From positions 54,987 to 118,986 of the forward strand of contig JACQYF010000209.1 of NCBI GenBank assembly GCA_016208315.1: a DNA stretch of 64,000 nt. The letters run 5' to 3'. Shown in pieces: positions 41,831 through 49,986 of the stretch. The DNA is from Chloroflexota bacterium (lineage in GTDB: Bacteria; Chloroflexota; Anaerolineae; UBA4142). The position numbers were made by a program, and so were the translations under genes. How positions within the stretch are numbered: position 1 is the stretch's first letter; the number at the start of each line of letters is the position of its first letter. The notes under the pieces were generated by a model that saw only the letters and a program-made list of their open reading frames with translations, was not told the origin of the DNA and searched no databases.

Positions 41831-42025
41831 ATCTTCGACCGAACATTCGGTAAGCACTTGACCGCCTCGCAACAGCGGCGTCAACCTGGCCGCGATCTCG
41901 GCCTGATATCGCGCATGTTGATTGGATGCCGGAGTCATCACAATTCTCCCTCTCGCGTCGAGTTCGATTTTGTACGGCAAATTCTGCAGAGACTTGTCTT
42001 TGAGAACGTCCGCCCATTGTAACAT
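41831..42025 (-). pseudogene. Truncated Uma2-family endonuclease relic
   Basis: The first 65 residues of a Uma2 (DUF820, PDDEXK-like) protein are recognisable: LPYKIELDARGRIVMTPASN, then YQAEIAARLTPLLRGGQVLTECSVED. An intact member has about 180-200 residues with the catalytic D/E-x-K further on. Here the coding similarity ends at 41831, ten bases before the hairpin at 41803-41821. Beyond it the frame runs antisense through the reductase gene. ATG at 42025. Probably a 3'-deleted remnant. Confidence 0.85.
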
Positions 42026-42105
42026 GTCGCGCCTCCTCTCGTGTTTGATTCTAGTTGACGAAGGACGGATTGTCAAACAACGTGCCTTTGATTGAGACTT
42101 GAAGG

Positions 42106-42546
42106 ATGATGGTCACCATGAAACGCATGACACCCTTTGTTCTACTTCTCGGCGATCTCGTGGCGCTGATGTTGTTCATCTACGTGGGGCAGCGTGAGCA
42201 TGATGTTGTAAATGCCGACAATCCGATTCTGGGTTTGCTGCCGAGCGTGGGCGCGTTTGCTTTGCCGTGGGTCGTCGCCGGCTGGTGGCTCGGCGCATTC
42301 CGCGACGACGCGCTGACGCCGCGCGAGTTCTTGGGCCGCACGTTGATCGCGTGGCTGGCCACGGCATTCCTCGGCCTGCTGTTCCGCGCGCTCCTCCTCG
42401 GGCGCGCGGTGATTCCGACGGCGTTCGCCATCGCGACACTCGGGTTTGGCGGGCTTTTCCTTTTCGGTTGGCGCTTGTTGTTCCTGCTCGGATGGAAAAT
42501 CGCCAGGTCGAGAGAGTTGCCGGTCGAGTCTTCCAAAGCAGTATAG
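42106..42546 (+). CDS. DUF3054 membrane protein
   Basis: 146 residues with four membrane segments. The start FVLLLGDLVALMLFIYVGQREHD and a later ALPWVVAGWWLGAFRDD match the DUF3054 family, whose function is not known. ATG at 42106, with another Met at residue 2 and residue 5 (ATG 42118). No partner is obvious. Confidence 0.85.
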   Translation: MMVTMKRMTPFVLLLGDLVALMLFIYVGQREHDVVNADNPILGLLPSVGAFALPWVVAGWWLGAFRDDALTPREFLGRTLIAWLATAFLGLLFRALLLGRAVIPTAFAIATLGFGGLFLFGWRLLFLLGWKIARSRELPVESSKAV

Positions 42547-42614
42547 ACGCGCCAGAACACATCTGAGTCTCCCGTGTTCGAACCACAATCCCCCTCCTTT
42601 CCTCCTTGATTCTG

Positions 42615-43094
42615 TTACCCACCTTCCGTTGCGGGCGGGATTTCCTGTTCCTTCTTGCCGATGAAGATGAGCGATTCCAGGTCCTCGCGATCTTCCGGAG
42701 CGTAACGCGCCACCGCCGCACGCACCGCGTCCAGTTCGGCATCGGAGGCCCAGCCCAACATGCGCGAAACATCTGCCCAATCTTGCGGTCGTTGCGCCGC
42801 CATTTTTAAGATGACGAGGTAGGGCAATCCAACAACAGGATACCCAGCCGGATCGCGCTCGGGATGAGCCAGCGCTTCTTTCAGCCATGGATAATTCCCG
42901 AAAATCACACCTACTTCGACTCCCTCCGGCGAAACCAGCAAATTGCCGGGCACAGCCAATCGAGAAACGACGCGATAGCCGGCTTGCTGGAGTTTTTCGA
43001 TCACGGCCTCGCTATCGGTCTGGTGGACGACGATATCCATATCTTTGGTCATGCGCTCGGGCATATACGCGCGGGTGGCGACGCCGCCGATCAA
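42615..43094 (-). CDS. Nucleotidyltransferase-like protein (AbiEii-like), start unclear
   Basis: 159 residues from the TTG at 43094. The nucleotidyltransferase core LIGGVATRAYMPERMTKDMD (Gly-Gly, then Asp-x-Asp) is at the very N-terminus. Family members have a helix before it, ending E-x-I-D-W-A-L-I-G-G. That helix sequence (HVLEGIDWA) is present in frame just upstream, back to a TGA at 43149-43151, but no ATG, GTG or TTG is there. Either the gene starts with CTG/ATT or the N-terminus has been lost. Toxins of the AbiEii type resemble this; no antitoxin is nearby. Confidence 0.75.
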   Translation of the reverse strand: MIGGVATRAYMPERMTKDMDIVVHQTDSEAVIEKLQQAGYRVVSRLAVPGNLLVSPEGVEVGVIFGNYPWLKEALAHPERDPAGYPVVGLPYLVILKMAAQRPQDWADVSRMLGWASDAELDAVRAAVARYAPEDREDLESLIFIGKKEQEIPPATEGG

Positions 43095-43199
43095 AGCCCA
43101 ATCAATTCCTTCCAGGACATGGATTATCGGAATCTCTCCATGCTGGGTTCATAATGTTTTCACAATCCTCTGCGATAATCCAAAACAGTCCAGCGTGAT

Positions 43200-43228
43200 T
43201 TGACAAAAATAGTTCTATATCGTATAAT
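43200..43228 (+). promoter_or_regulatory. Consensus promoter of marR-ABC exporter operon
   Basis: TTGACA (43200-43205), exactly 17 bp, TATAAT (43223-43228): both hexamers are perfect. The direct repeat ATAATTCGC at 43224 and 43238 overlaps the -10 and is a candidate MarR operator. A CCCCTTGC/GCAAGGGG hairpin (43284-43307) lies just before the start codon. Confidence 0.85.
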
Positions 43229-43314
43229 TCGCCCAAGAATAATTCGCAGGGGAATGAAAGAGCCATGACCGAGGTCACACCTGCCCCTTGCGGGGCGGTG
43301 CAAGGGGTCTTCAG

Positions 43315-43854
43315 ATGAAACCACACATGCATCCGCATCCCCATCCAGATGGTCAACATCGCGAGCACTTTTTAGAGTTTATCCGGCAGGTCAGCCCCGA
43401 AGCGGACCCGACGAGCGTACTCCTCTTTGGTCAGGTGCAGCGCGCGAGCAGCTACTTGATCCAGGCGGTCGAAAAAGAGTTGGACACTGCCGGGCTGTCG
43501 TGGGCCAAATTTCGTCTGCTGATGAACTTGGGCCGCGCCGAAAAGCACGGGGCGGCCGAGGGCGTCCAGCCGTCGGAACTGAGCGACATGCAGGGCATCA
43601 GTCGCAACACGGTGAGCGCGCTCATCGCCAGTTTGGAAGAGGATGGACTGATCAGTCGCGAGTTGCACGGCACCGATCGCCGCCGTTTCGTCATTCGCCT
43701 CACGCCGGAAGGGCGCAAGGTGCTCAAGAGCAAGTTGAACGGTCAATTCAAATTTGTGACGCATTGCTTTGCCATGTTTAGCGCAACCGAACGCCAAGCG
43801 TTTCTGGACTTCCTCACACGATTGAATCAGGGGCTGAGCGAGAAGGCAAAATAG
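43315..43854 (+). CDS. MarR-family transcriptional regulator
   Basis: 179 residues from the ATG at 43315. A His-rich N-terminus (MKPHMHPHPHP) is followed by the MarR winged helix. Recognition region is GVQPSELSDMQGISRNTVSALI and the wing is LISRELHGTDRRRFVIRLTPEGR. MarR proteins repress adjacent efflux genes and release DNA on binding a ligand. Here two ABC exporter genes follow. The His-rich tail might bind metal; that is inference. A longer frame from GTG 43288 is not preferred. Confidence 0.93.
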   Translation: MKPHMHPHPHPDGQHREHFLEFIRQVSPEADPTSVLLFGQVQRASSYLIQAVEKELDTAGLSWAKFRLLMNLGRAEKHGAAEGVQPSELSDMQGISRNTVSALIASLEEDGLISRELHGTDRRRFVIRLTPEGRKVLKSKLNGQFKFVTHCFAMFSATERQAFLDFLTRLNQGLSEKAK

Positions 43855-43874
43855 TAAGCGTTTAGGGAGAGAGA

Positions 43875-45824
43875 ATGCACTCACACGGAACGGGATGGAC
43901 CAGCCAGACAACTTCAGTTGGAAGAAAGAATGGGCATAGTGCGGGTGGTCGCCGGGGACGGGGCGGCCCCAAGACCGACCCGAAACTGCTGCTGCGCGCG
44001 ATCCGCTACGTCAATCGCTATCATTGGATCGCCGTGCTCGCATACGGGTCGCTGTTAGTCGCGACGGGGGCGCAGTTGATGGTGCCCCAGTTGGTGCAGA
44101 GCATCATTGACACGGTCGTCAAGGCGTTTGTCGCCGGCCAGGTTCTCGCGTTACCCGCGGCGGCCCAGGCGCTCGCCGCGCAGCGGATGGGCAAGACGCT
44201 GGCCGACCTCCAAGCCGACCAGTCCGGCGCGACGGCGGCCCTGATAAGCGTCGGCATCGGCATTACGGGATTCGCCGTGCTGCGCGCGCTCTTTTCATTC
44301 GGTCAGCAGTTCAACGCCGAGCGACTGTCGCAGAACCTCGCATTCGATTTCCGCAACGAATTGTTCGCCAAGATCCAGCGGCTCTCGTTCAGCTATCACG
44401 ACCAAAACCAGACCGGTCAGTTGATGATCCGCGCGACCGACGACGTCGAAAAGGTGCGGCTCTTTATCGGCCAGGGCCTTGTCATGATGGTGCAGGCGAT
44501 TGTCCTCCTCATCGGCAGTCTCGTCGTCTTGTGGTTCACCAACCATGCGCTCACATTGGTGATTCTGCCGATCCTACCGGTCGCCCTCGTCGTGTTTATG
44601 GTGTTCGGCGCAATCACGCAGCCGCTCTTTACGCGCGTGCAGCAGGCCCTGTCGGCGCTCAACACGGTGTTGCAGGAAAACCTCGCCGGTTTCAAAGTGG
44701 TCAAGTCGTTCGCCCGCGAACCGCAAGAGCAAGCGCGCTTTAACCGCTCCGCCGATGCGCTCCTCGCGCAGCAGATGCGCGTCGCGATGACCTTTTCGTT
44801 CCTGATGCCCCTCATCTTTTTGATCATGAACCTGGGCCAAGCCGCCGTGCTCTATTTTGGCGGCCAGCAGATCATCGAGGGCACGATGACGATCGGCGAG
44901 TGGCAAAAGTTTTCGCTGTACCTCTTCTATGTCTTTTTCCCGATGGGCATGCTCGGCATGATTATCAACCTCATGTCGCAAGCCGCGGCGTCGGCCCAGC
45001 GCATTTTTGAAATCCTCGACACGCAGAACGAAGTGGAGAACAAGCCCGGGGCTAGGGAAATAAGGGAAATCAAGGGAAATGTGAAATTTGCGGATGTGAC
45101 CTTTCGCTATTTCAAAGGCGGAGAGCCGGTGCTCAACAAGGTTTCGTTCGAAGCGAAAGCGGGCCAAACGGTTGCGCTGCTCGGCGCGACGGGCAGCGGC
45201 AAGACGACGATCATTAACCTGCTGCCGCGCTTTTACGATGTGAGTGAAGGCCGCGTGTTGGTTGACGGCTGCGATGTGCGCGACGTGACCATCGAATCGC
45301 TGCGGGCGCAAACCGGCATCGTCTTGCAAGAGACCACGCTGTTCAGCGGCACGATTCGCGACAATATCGCGTTCGGCAAACCCGACGCGACGATGGCTCA
45401 AGTGACGGCCGTGGCGAAAGCAGCGGCGGCGCACGATTTCATCATGGAGTTTCCGCAGGGTTACGATACGCCGGTCGGCGAGCGCGGCTCGACCCTCAGC
45501 GGCGGGCAAAAGCAGCGCATCGCGATCGCCCGCGCGCTCTTGCTCGATCCGCGCATCTTGATTCTCGACGATTCGACCAGCAGCGTGGACCTCGCGACTG
45601 AATTCAAAATCCAACAGGCGCTCGATCAACTGATGAAAGGGCGCACATCGTTCGTCATCGCGCAGCGCATTAGCACGGTCCTCAACGCGGATCAGATCCT
45701 GGTGCTTGAGAAAGGCGAGATCGTCGCGCGTGGCACGCACGAGGAATTGCTCGAATCCTCGGAACTATACGCCGAAATCTACACGTCGCAATTGGTTGGC
45801 GACGTCGAGCCGGTGGCCGCGTAA
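43875..45824 (+). CDS. ABC exporter subunit with degenerate nucleotide site
   Basis: 649 residues: six membrane helices (about 55-330) and an ATPase domain (about 390-649). Walker A LGATGSGKTTI, signature LSGGQKQR, Walker B ILILDDSTSSVD (Asp in place of the catalytic Glu) and H-loop VIAQRIST (Gln in place of His). These are the marks of the non-catalytic half of heterodimeric exporters such as BmrCD or TM287/288. Its partner is the next gene. ATG start 43875, 20 nt after marR. Confidence 0.94.
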   Translation: MHSHGTGWTSQTTSVGRKNGHSAGGRRGRGGPKTDPKLLLRAIRYVNRYHWIAVLAYGSLLVATGAQLMVPQLVQSIIDTVVKAFVAGQVLALPAAAQALAAQRMGKTLADLQADQSGATAALISVGIGITGFAVLRALFSFGQQFNAERLSQNLAFDFRNELFAKIQRLSFSYHDQNQTGQLMIRATDDVEKVRLFIGQGLVMMVQAIVLLIGSLVVLWFTNHALTLVILPILPVALVVFMVFGAITQPLFTRVQQALSALNTVLQENLAGFKVVKSFAREPQEQARFNRSADALLAQQMRVAMTFSFLMPLIFLIMNLGQAAVLYFGGQQIIEGTMTIGEWQKFSLYLFYVFFPMGMLGMIINLMSQAAASAQRIFEILDTQNEVENKPGAREIREIKGNVKFADVTFRYFKGGEPVLNKVSFEAKAGQTVALLGATGSGKTTIINLLPRFYDVSEGRVLVDGCDVRDVTIESLRAQTGIVLQETTLFSGTIRDNIAFGKPDATMAQVTAVAKAAAAHDFIMEFPQGYDTPVGERGSTLSGGQKQRIAIARALLLDPRILILDDSTSSVDLATEFKIQQALDQLMKGRTSFVIAQRISTVLNADQILVLEKGEIVARGTHEELLESSELYAEIYTSQLVGDVEPVAA

Positions 45825-45833
45825 GGCGCGAAC

Positions 45834-45861
45834 TTTACGTTTTACGCTTTACGATTTACGA
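45834..45861 (+). repeat. TTTACGN heptamer x4
   Basis: TTTACGT, TTTACGC, TTTACGA, TTTACGA between the two ABC exporter genes, about 10 nt after the first stop. Confidence 0.88.
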
Positions 45862-45884
45862 ATCCTTGATCTGAGAGGCAATCT

Positions 45885-47852
45885 ATGTGGATGAACATGC
45901 GCGATTTCATGTTGCGAACTGAGACGCGCAAGGCTCAAAATACGTTTGAGACGCTCACACGGCTTTGGCGGTATTTCAGGTCCTACTGGTCCGTCTTGGT
46001 CGCGGTAGCCGTGTTGGTGGTCAGTACGACCTACATGCAAGTCGTCACGCCGGATCTGCTCGGGCAGGCGGTGGATTGTTATCTGACGCCCGCCACCGCG
46101 ACTGCGTTCAGCGGCAACGCGTCGTTCCCGATTCCCAATGCGGCAACGCGTCCGCCCGCGAACTGCTGGCTCGGCGCGCCCGGTCCGCAGGCGACGACCG
46201 CCGATTATCTCGCAGGGCTGAGCCGGTTGGTTTTGCTGCTCGTCGGTTTGTTTCTCGCCAGTTCCGTCTTGACCGGCTTTCAATTCTATTTGATGAACAC
46301 GGCCGGGTTTCGAGTTCTTCGCAACATCCGCGTGGACATCTTTCGCCACATCCATCGCCTCTCGCTGCGCTATTTCTCCGAGCACGAGGCGGGCGAGGTC
46401 ATGAGCCGGACCACCAACGACGCCGATACGATTCAGCAGGCGCTTGGTTTTCCATTGGTCAGCGTGGTCCAGGGAATACTCTTGATCGTCTGGATCGCGG
46501 CGAGCATGTTGGAGAAAAGTTGGGCGTACGCGTTGATCAGTCTGGTGACAGTGCCGTTCATGTTCGTCGCGACGTCGTGGTTTTCGAATCAGGCGCGCAA
46601 GGCCTATCGCAACGTCCGGGTGCAGGTCGGCAACGTGAACGCGAATCTCCAGGAGCGCATTTCGTCGGTGCGCGAATCGCAGGCGTTCGGTCGCGAAGCC
46701 GAGAATATCGCCCAGTTCAATCAATCGAACGCCGCGTCGCGCGATGCGAGCATTCGCGCGGTCGCCTTCACGAGCGCGCTCGCGCCCACGCTCGAGGCGC
46801 TCGGTTATGTTTCGATGGCGATTGTCGCGGGTGTCGGCGGCTGGTTCTTGCTGCAAGGGCAAGGATTGTTCGGGACGACGATGACCCTGGGGCTGATCGT
46901 CGCTTTTATCGCGTACACGCAGCGTTTCAACCAGCCGATCGCGCAAATCTCGGTCATGTGGACGAATATCCAGAGCGCAATTGCGGGCGCGGAGCGCATC
47001 TTTGGCTTGCTCGACACGGAGCCGGATTTGCAGGACAAGCCGAATGCGCGCGAAATGCCTGCGATCAAAGGGCGCGTGGCATTCGAGAATGTGGACGCCG
47101 AGTACAAGGCCGGCGAGAGGGTACTGTGCGACGTGAATCTCGTTGCCGAGCCGGGGCAGACGGTCGCCATCGTCGGGCCGACGGGCGCGGGCAAGACGAC
47201 CATCGCCAACCTGATCCCGCGCTTTTACGATGTCAGTTCGGGCGCGGTCAACGTGGATGGGATAGACGTGCGCGATGTGACTGCCGCGAGTCTCCGCCGG
47301 CAAATCGCCATCGTGCTTCAAGACCCATTTCTGTTTAGCGATACGATCATGGCGAACATCCGTTACGGCCAGCCCGACGCGACGGACGAGCAAGTGATCG
47401 CCGCGGCCAAGCTGGCGCGCGCCGACGCGTTCGTCGAGCGATTACCCGACAAGTACGACACGCTGCTCGGCGAGCGCGGCAGCGGGTTGAGCCAGGGGCA
47501 GCGCCAATTGCTCTCGATCGCGCGCGCGGCGCTGGCCGACCCGCGCATCCTAATTCTCGACGAAGCCACATCGTCGGTGGACACGCGGACCGAGCGCTTG
47601 ATCCAAAAGGCGTTGGTGGATTTGCTGCGTGGACGCACTTCCTTCGTGATCGCCCACCGCCTGAGCACAATTCGCAACGCCGATCAGGTGTTAGTGCTCG
47701 ACGATGGGCAGATTATCGAGCGGGGCAAACACGAGGAATTGCTGCAACGGCGGGGATTTTACTACGACCTCTACATGAGCCAATTCCGCCGCGATCTTGA
47801 CTTCTCAGAGAACGGGGGAACGCCCGTAACCGCAATGGCGCCTGCGGAATAG
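45885..47852 (+). CDS. ABC exporter subunit with intact catalytic site
   Basis: 655 residues: membrane domain with an unusually long first extracytoplasmic loop (about 60-105, two Cys, Thr/Pro-rich), then the ATPase domain. Walker A VGPTGAGKTTI, signature LSQGQRQL (Gln for Gly), Walker B ILILDEATSSVD and H-loop VIAHRLST. The catalytic residues missing from the partner are all here, while this signature is the altered one. This is what is expected if the pair forms one catalytic and one degenerate site. Multidrug or lipid export is likely. Confidence 0.94.
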   Translation: MWMNMRDFMLRTETRKAQNTFETLTRLWRYFRSYWSVLVAVAVLVVSTTYMQVVTPDLLGQAVDCYLTPATATAFSGNASFPIPNAATRPPANCWLGAPGPQATTADYLAGLSRLVLLLVGLFLASSVLTGFQFYLMNTAGFRVLRNIRVDIFRHIHRLSLRYFSEHEAGEVMSRTTNDADTIQQALGFPLVSVVQGILLIVWIAASMLEKSWAYALISLVTVPFMFVATSWFSNQARKAYRNVRVQVGNVNANLQERISSVRESQAFGREAENIAQFNQSNAASRDASIRAVAFTSALAPTLEALGYVSMAIVAGVGGWFLLQGQGLFGTTMTLGLIVAFIAYTQRFNQPIAQISVMWTNIQSAIAGAERIFGLLDTEPDLQDKPNAREMPAIKGRVAFENVDAEYKAGERVLCDVNLVAEPGQTVAIVGPTGAGKTTIANLIPRFYDVSSGAVNVDGIDVRDVTAASLRRQIAIVLQDPFLFSDTIMANIRYGQPDATDEQVIAAAKLARADAFVERLPDKYDTLLGERGSGLSQGQRQLLSIARAALADPRILILDEATSSVDTRTERLIQKALVDLLRGRTSFVIAHRLSTIRNADQVLVLDDGQIIERGKHEELLQRRGFYYDLYMSQFRRDLDFSENGGTPVTAMAPAE

Positions 47853-47886
47853 AAAGACCTGGAGGGTCTAGATTCTCCAGGTCTTT
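47853..47886 (+). terminator. AAAGACCTGGAG/CTCCAGGTCTTT hairpin
   Basis: A perfect 12-bp stem begins the base after the stop of the ABC gene and ends with CTTT. Likely terminator of the marR-ABC operon. Confidence 0.8.
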
Positions 47887-47904
47887 GTCTCCACCCAACA
47901 TGAG

Positions 47905-47933
47905 TTGCGGGATACCCGAAATCGTTGTAAGAT
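47905..47933 (+). promoter_or_regulatory. vapBC promoter
   Basis: TTGCGG (47905-47910), 17 bp, TAAGAT (47928-47933) preceded by TG. CGGGATACCCG (about 47908-47918) is a small palindrome inside the spacer that could be an antitoxin operator. Confidence 0.55.
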
Positions 47934-47954
47934 TGACACAAAGGGAGGTCGGAA

Positions 47955-48200
47955 ATGGCAGTGAAAAGCATAACCGTGGAATCGCGCGTGGGACCAGATG
48001 GAATCTTGAAACTTGAACTTCCGGTTGGGATTCCCAATTCAGAAGTCGTGGTCATTGTTGTGCCGCTCGCGCCCGAGAAGAAATCGCCGGAGGATTTGGG
48101 TTGGCCGCCAGGACTTCTTGACACGTTTGCCGGAAGTATCCCGGATTTTCCCGATAGGGCGCCGCAAGGCGGATACGAAGTGCGGGACGAATTAGAATGA
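47955..48200 (+). CDS. VapB-like antitoxin
   Basis: 81 residues. The N-terminal half (VESRVGPDGILKLELPVGIP) is a beta-rich dimerisation region like AbrB/VapB or the small antitoxins found with PIN toxins. The C-terminal tail (LLDTFAGSIPDFPDR) is the toxin-binding type. It has GGGAGGTCGGAA upstream of the ATG. It overlaps the toxin gene by ATGA (48197-48200), which is typical. Confidence 0.82.
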   Translation: MAVKSITVESRVGPDGILKLELPVGIPNSEVVVIVVPLAPEKKSPEDLGWPPGLLDTFAGSIPDFPDRAPQGGYEVRDELE

Positions 48201-48601
48201 AGTACCTGATGGACACGAATACGTGTATCGCCTTTTTTCGAGGACGAAGCAAGGCAATCAAGTCTCGACTTGCCGATGTAAGTTTTGCATCGGTGGTTCT
48301 ATGCGCGGTGGTGAAAGCTGAACTATATCATGGTATGGAGCGAAGCAAACAACGAGAACGCAATAAGGCGACCTTGGATGAATTCTTCGCCAACTTTGTC
48401 AGCCTGCCTTTCGACGATCGCGCAGCAGAAGAGTACGGTCGCATACGTGCTCGACTCGAAAAGAAGGGTACGCCCATCGGCCCTTACGATCTGATGATTG
48501 CCGCAATTGCCCTTTCGAACGGCCTGACATTGGTCACTCACAATACCGGCGAGTTCAGTCGAATCGAAGGTTTGCATTTGGAAGACTGGGAATCCAGCTA
48601 A
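48197..48601 (+). CDS. vapC: VapC-type PIN ribonuclease toxin
   Basis: 134 residues. PIN acidic residues are in MDTNTCIAFFRG (Asp6), KAELYHGMER (Glu about 42) and GPYDLMIAAIAL (Asp about 98), followed by LVTHNTGEFSRIEGL. PIN-domain toxins cut specific RNAs, often tRNAs, and are neutralised by VapB. Length and order are normal. The operon probably autoregulates. Confidence 0.95.
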   Translation: MKYLMDTNTCIAFFRGRSKAIKSRLADVSFASVVLCAVVKAELYHGMERSKQRERNKATLDEFFANFVSLPFDDRAAEEYGRIRARLEKKGTPIGPYDLMIAAIALSNGLTLVTHNTGEFSRIEGLHLEDWESS

Positions 48602-48622
48602 GAAAGAGCCGACAAAAAACGT

Positions 48623-48647
48623 GGGGACGACCCGAAAGGTCGTCCCC
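48623..48647. terminator. GGGGACGACC/GGTCGTCCCC hairpin between convergent genes
   Basis: Perfect 10-bp stem with loop CGAAA, extended by a few outer pairs. It lies between vapC and the RNA-binding protein gene, which stops at 48657. A-rich on the left, so it also suits termination of the minus-strand gene. Confidence 0.8.
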
Positions 48648-48656
48648 ATGCCATTC

Positions 48657-49052
48657 CTAATAGCGTCCGCGTCCACCGCCGCCGCGCCCGCCGCCGCCGC
48701 CGCGACCGCTGCCGTAGCCGCCACCGCCGCCGCGGCCACTGCCATAGCCGCCGCGACTGCCACCACCGCCACCGCCGCGGAATCCACCGCCGGCCGGGCG
48801 CTCTTCGCGCGGGCGGGCGACGTTCACGGTCAGGTTGCGCCCTTCCAGCTCATAGTTGTTGAACATCTCGATCGCTTTTTGCGCGTCGGGCTGCGAGTTC
48901 ATCTCGACAAACGCAAAACCCTTGGAACGCTGGGTCACGCGGTCGAGGATCATCGTGACTTCCTTCACTTCGCCTGCCTGGCTAAAAAGATCACGCAGTT
49001 GATCTTCGGACACCGTGTAAGACAGGTTTCCCACGTACAGTTTTGTTTCCAC
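48657..49052 (-). CDS. RRM RNA-binding protein with Gly/Arg-rich tail
   Basis: 131 residues. One RRM domain: RNP2 KLYVGNLSY (about 4-12) and RNP1 RSKGFAFVEM (about 44-53). A Gly/Arg tail (about 85-131) follows, with GGGYGSGRGG repeats. These bacterial proteins are usually cold-induced RNA chaperones. GTG at 49052, with AGGAGG 8 nt upstream. The long leader (see next entry) fits post-transcriptional control. Confidence 0.93.
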   Translation of the reverse strand: METKLYVGNLSYTVSEDQLRDLFSQAGEVKEVTMILDRVTQRSKGFAFVEMNSQPDAQKAIEMFNNYELEGRNLTVNVARPREERPAGGGFRGGGGGGSRGGYGSGRGGGGGYGSGRGGGGGRGGGGRGRY

Positions 49053-49181
49053 TCGAATCCCCTCCTGGGATTTGGAAAGAATGCTCAGCGCATACGCCAG
49101 GCGATTCATTCCTAAAAATAGTTCGTGCTCACGAACCGGTCACCTCAAAACAAGTGTGCCTGCGCTGGGCAAAAACCAACC

Positions 49182-49272
49182 GCCGTCCGAGTTACATCCC
49201 GGACGGCGCAAACAGACCGGACAACTTGTTTCTCTTGACTCAAATTGTACCACACGATGGCAAATTGAGCAA
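49182..49272 (-). promoter_or_regulatory. Promoter and long 5' leader of the RRM gene
   Basis: Minus strand: TTGCTC (49267-49272), 17 bp, TACAAT (49244-49249). Transcription should start near 49237, giving a leader of about 185 nt. A hairpin GCCGTCC/GGACGGC (49182-49188, 49201-49207) followed by GGTTGGTTTTT could stop transcription or act in temperature control. Confidence 0.65.
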
Positions 49273-49288
49273 GGGGGTAGGCGCTCTG

Positions 49289-49813
49289 TTACTCCTCTTT
49301 TCCAAAATACTCGAGCATTCCCAGCAGCACAAATGCTCTCGTCATCAGCGCGAAGAAGATGCTGTAGCTGAGCAGCAAGAGCACGTCGGTCAACAGCCAG
49401 CGCGGATCAGTCTCATAACCCCATCCAAACTGGCTCATGAAGAACCCGTTGGCGACAAGCGAGTAAATCCCGACATAGATGATCAAGGCCAAGATCGCCA
49501 CGACAAAACTCGGCCAGGCCTGCTGTTGGAGAACACGCCGTTTCGTGCGTGTTCTGAATGCGTCGCGCTGACCGAACGTGGCAAGGATGACAAACAGCGC
49601 GACAAGGGTCGTGACAATCGTGACTAGTTGGGGCGAGAAGTTCAATAGCGCGCCGCCCGGCCCCCATTCTTTAAGCGGAATCACCTTTGCCAGAGAATTC
49701 GAGAGAGGAAACAATACCGACACACCGGCGAGGATGCCCCACATACCCTGGAGAAATCCGAGGAAATCCTTCAGCTCGCCCAGAACGACCGTTCCTTTGT
49801 TCGAAGCGCTCAT
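49289..49813 (-). CDS. Membrane protein of unknown function
   Basis: 174 residues with about four hydrophobic segments (about 25-42, 62-82, 103-125, 140-165) and a basic loop (TKRRVLQQQAW). No family recognised. ATG at 49813, with GAGG 6 nt upstream. Own promoter at 49893-49921. Confidence 0.7.
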   Translation of the reverse strand: MSASNKGTVVLGELKDFLGFLQGMWGILAGVSVLFPLSNSLAKVIPLKEWGPGGALLNFSPQLVTIVTTLVALFVILATFGQRDAFRTRTKRRVLQQQAWPSFVVAILALIIYVGIYSLVANGFFMSQFGWGYETDPRWLLTDVLLLLSYSIFFALMTRAFVLLGMLEYFGKEE

Positions 49814-49892
49814 GCGTCACCTCTTTCCGCTTCTCCTAGAAGCGAATCTCGACCGAACCGTGCGTCAGGGCCAGGCCAAATGGTACAGGCGA

Positions 49893-49921
49893 ATTATATC
49901 GCCGTGCTCTGGATAAGTCAA
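49893..49921 (-). promoter_or_regulatory. Promoter of the membrane protein gene
   Basis: Minus strand: TTGACT (49916-49921), 17 bp, perfect TATAAT (49893-49898). Confidence 0.8.
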
Positions 49922-49924
49922 AAA

Positions 49925-49981
49925 AAGACCCGAAGGGTATGTAGGGCGGGGTGACCCCGCCCCCACATACCCTCGGGTCTT
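49925..49981. repeat. Long nested palindrome (family Q core, third copy)
   Basis: AAGACCCG...CGGGTCTT outside, AGGGTATGT/ACATACCCT in the middle, GGGCGGGG/CCCCGCCC inside. It lies between dsrE (stop at 49987) and the membrane protein promoter. It probably ends the Rrf2-tusA-dsrE transcript. Confidence 0.85.
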
Positions 49982-49986
49982 GGGCA

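Noticed and set aside
41246..42076. 276-codon chimeric frame continuing the Uma2 relic
   Set aside because: After 41831 it is only antisense of the ferredoxin reductase gene, so the intact-looking length is accidental.
48621..49115. 164-codon Ala-rich frame on the plus strand
   Set aside because: Antisense of the Gly-rich tail of the RRM protein; low-complexity artefact.
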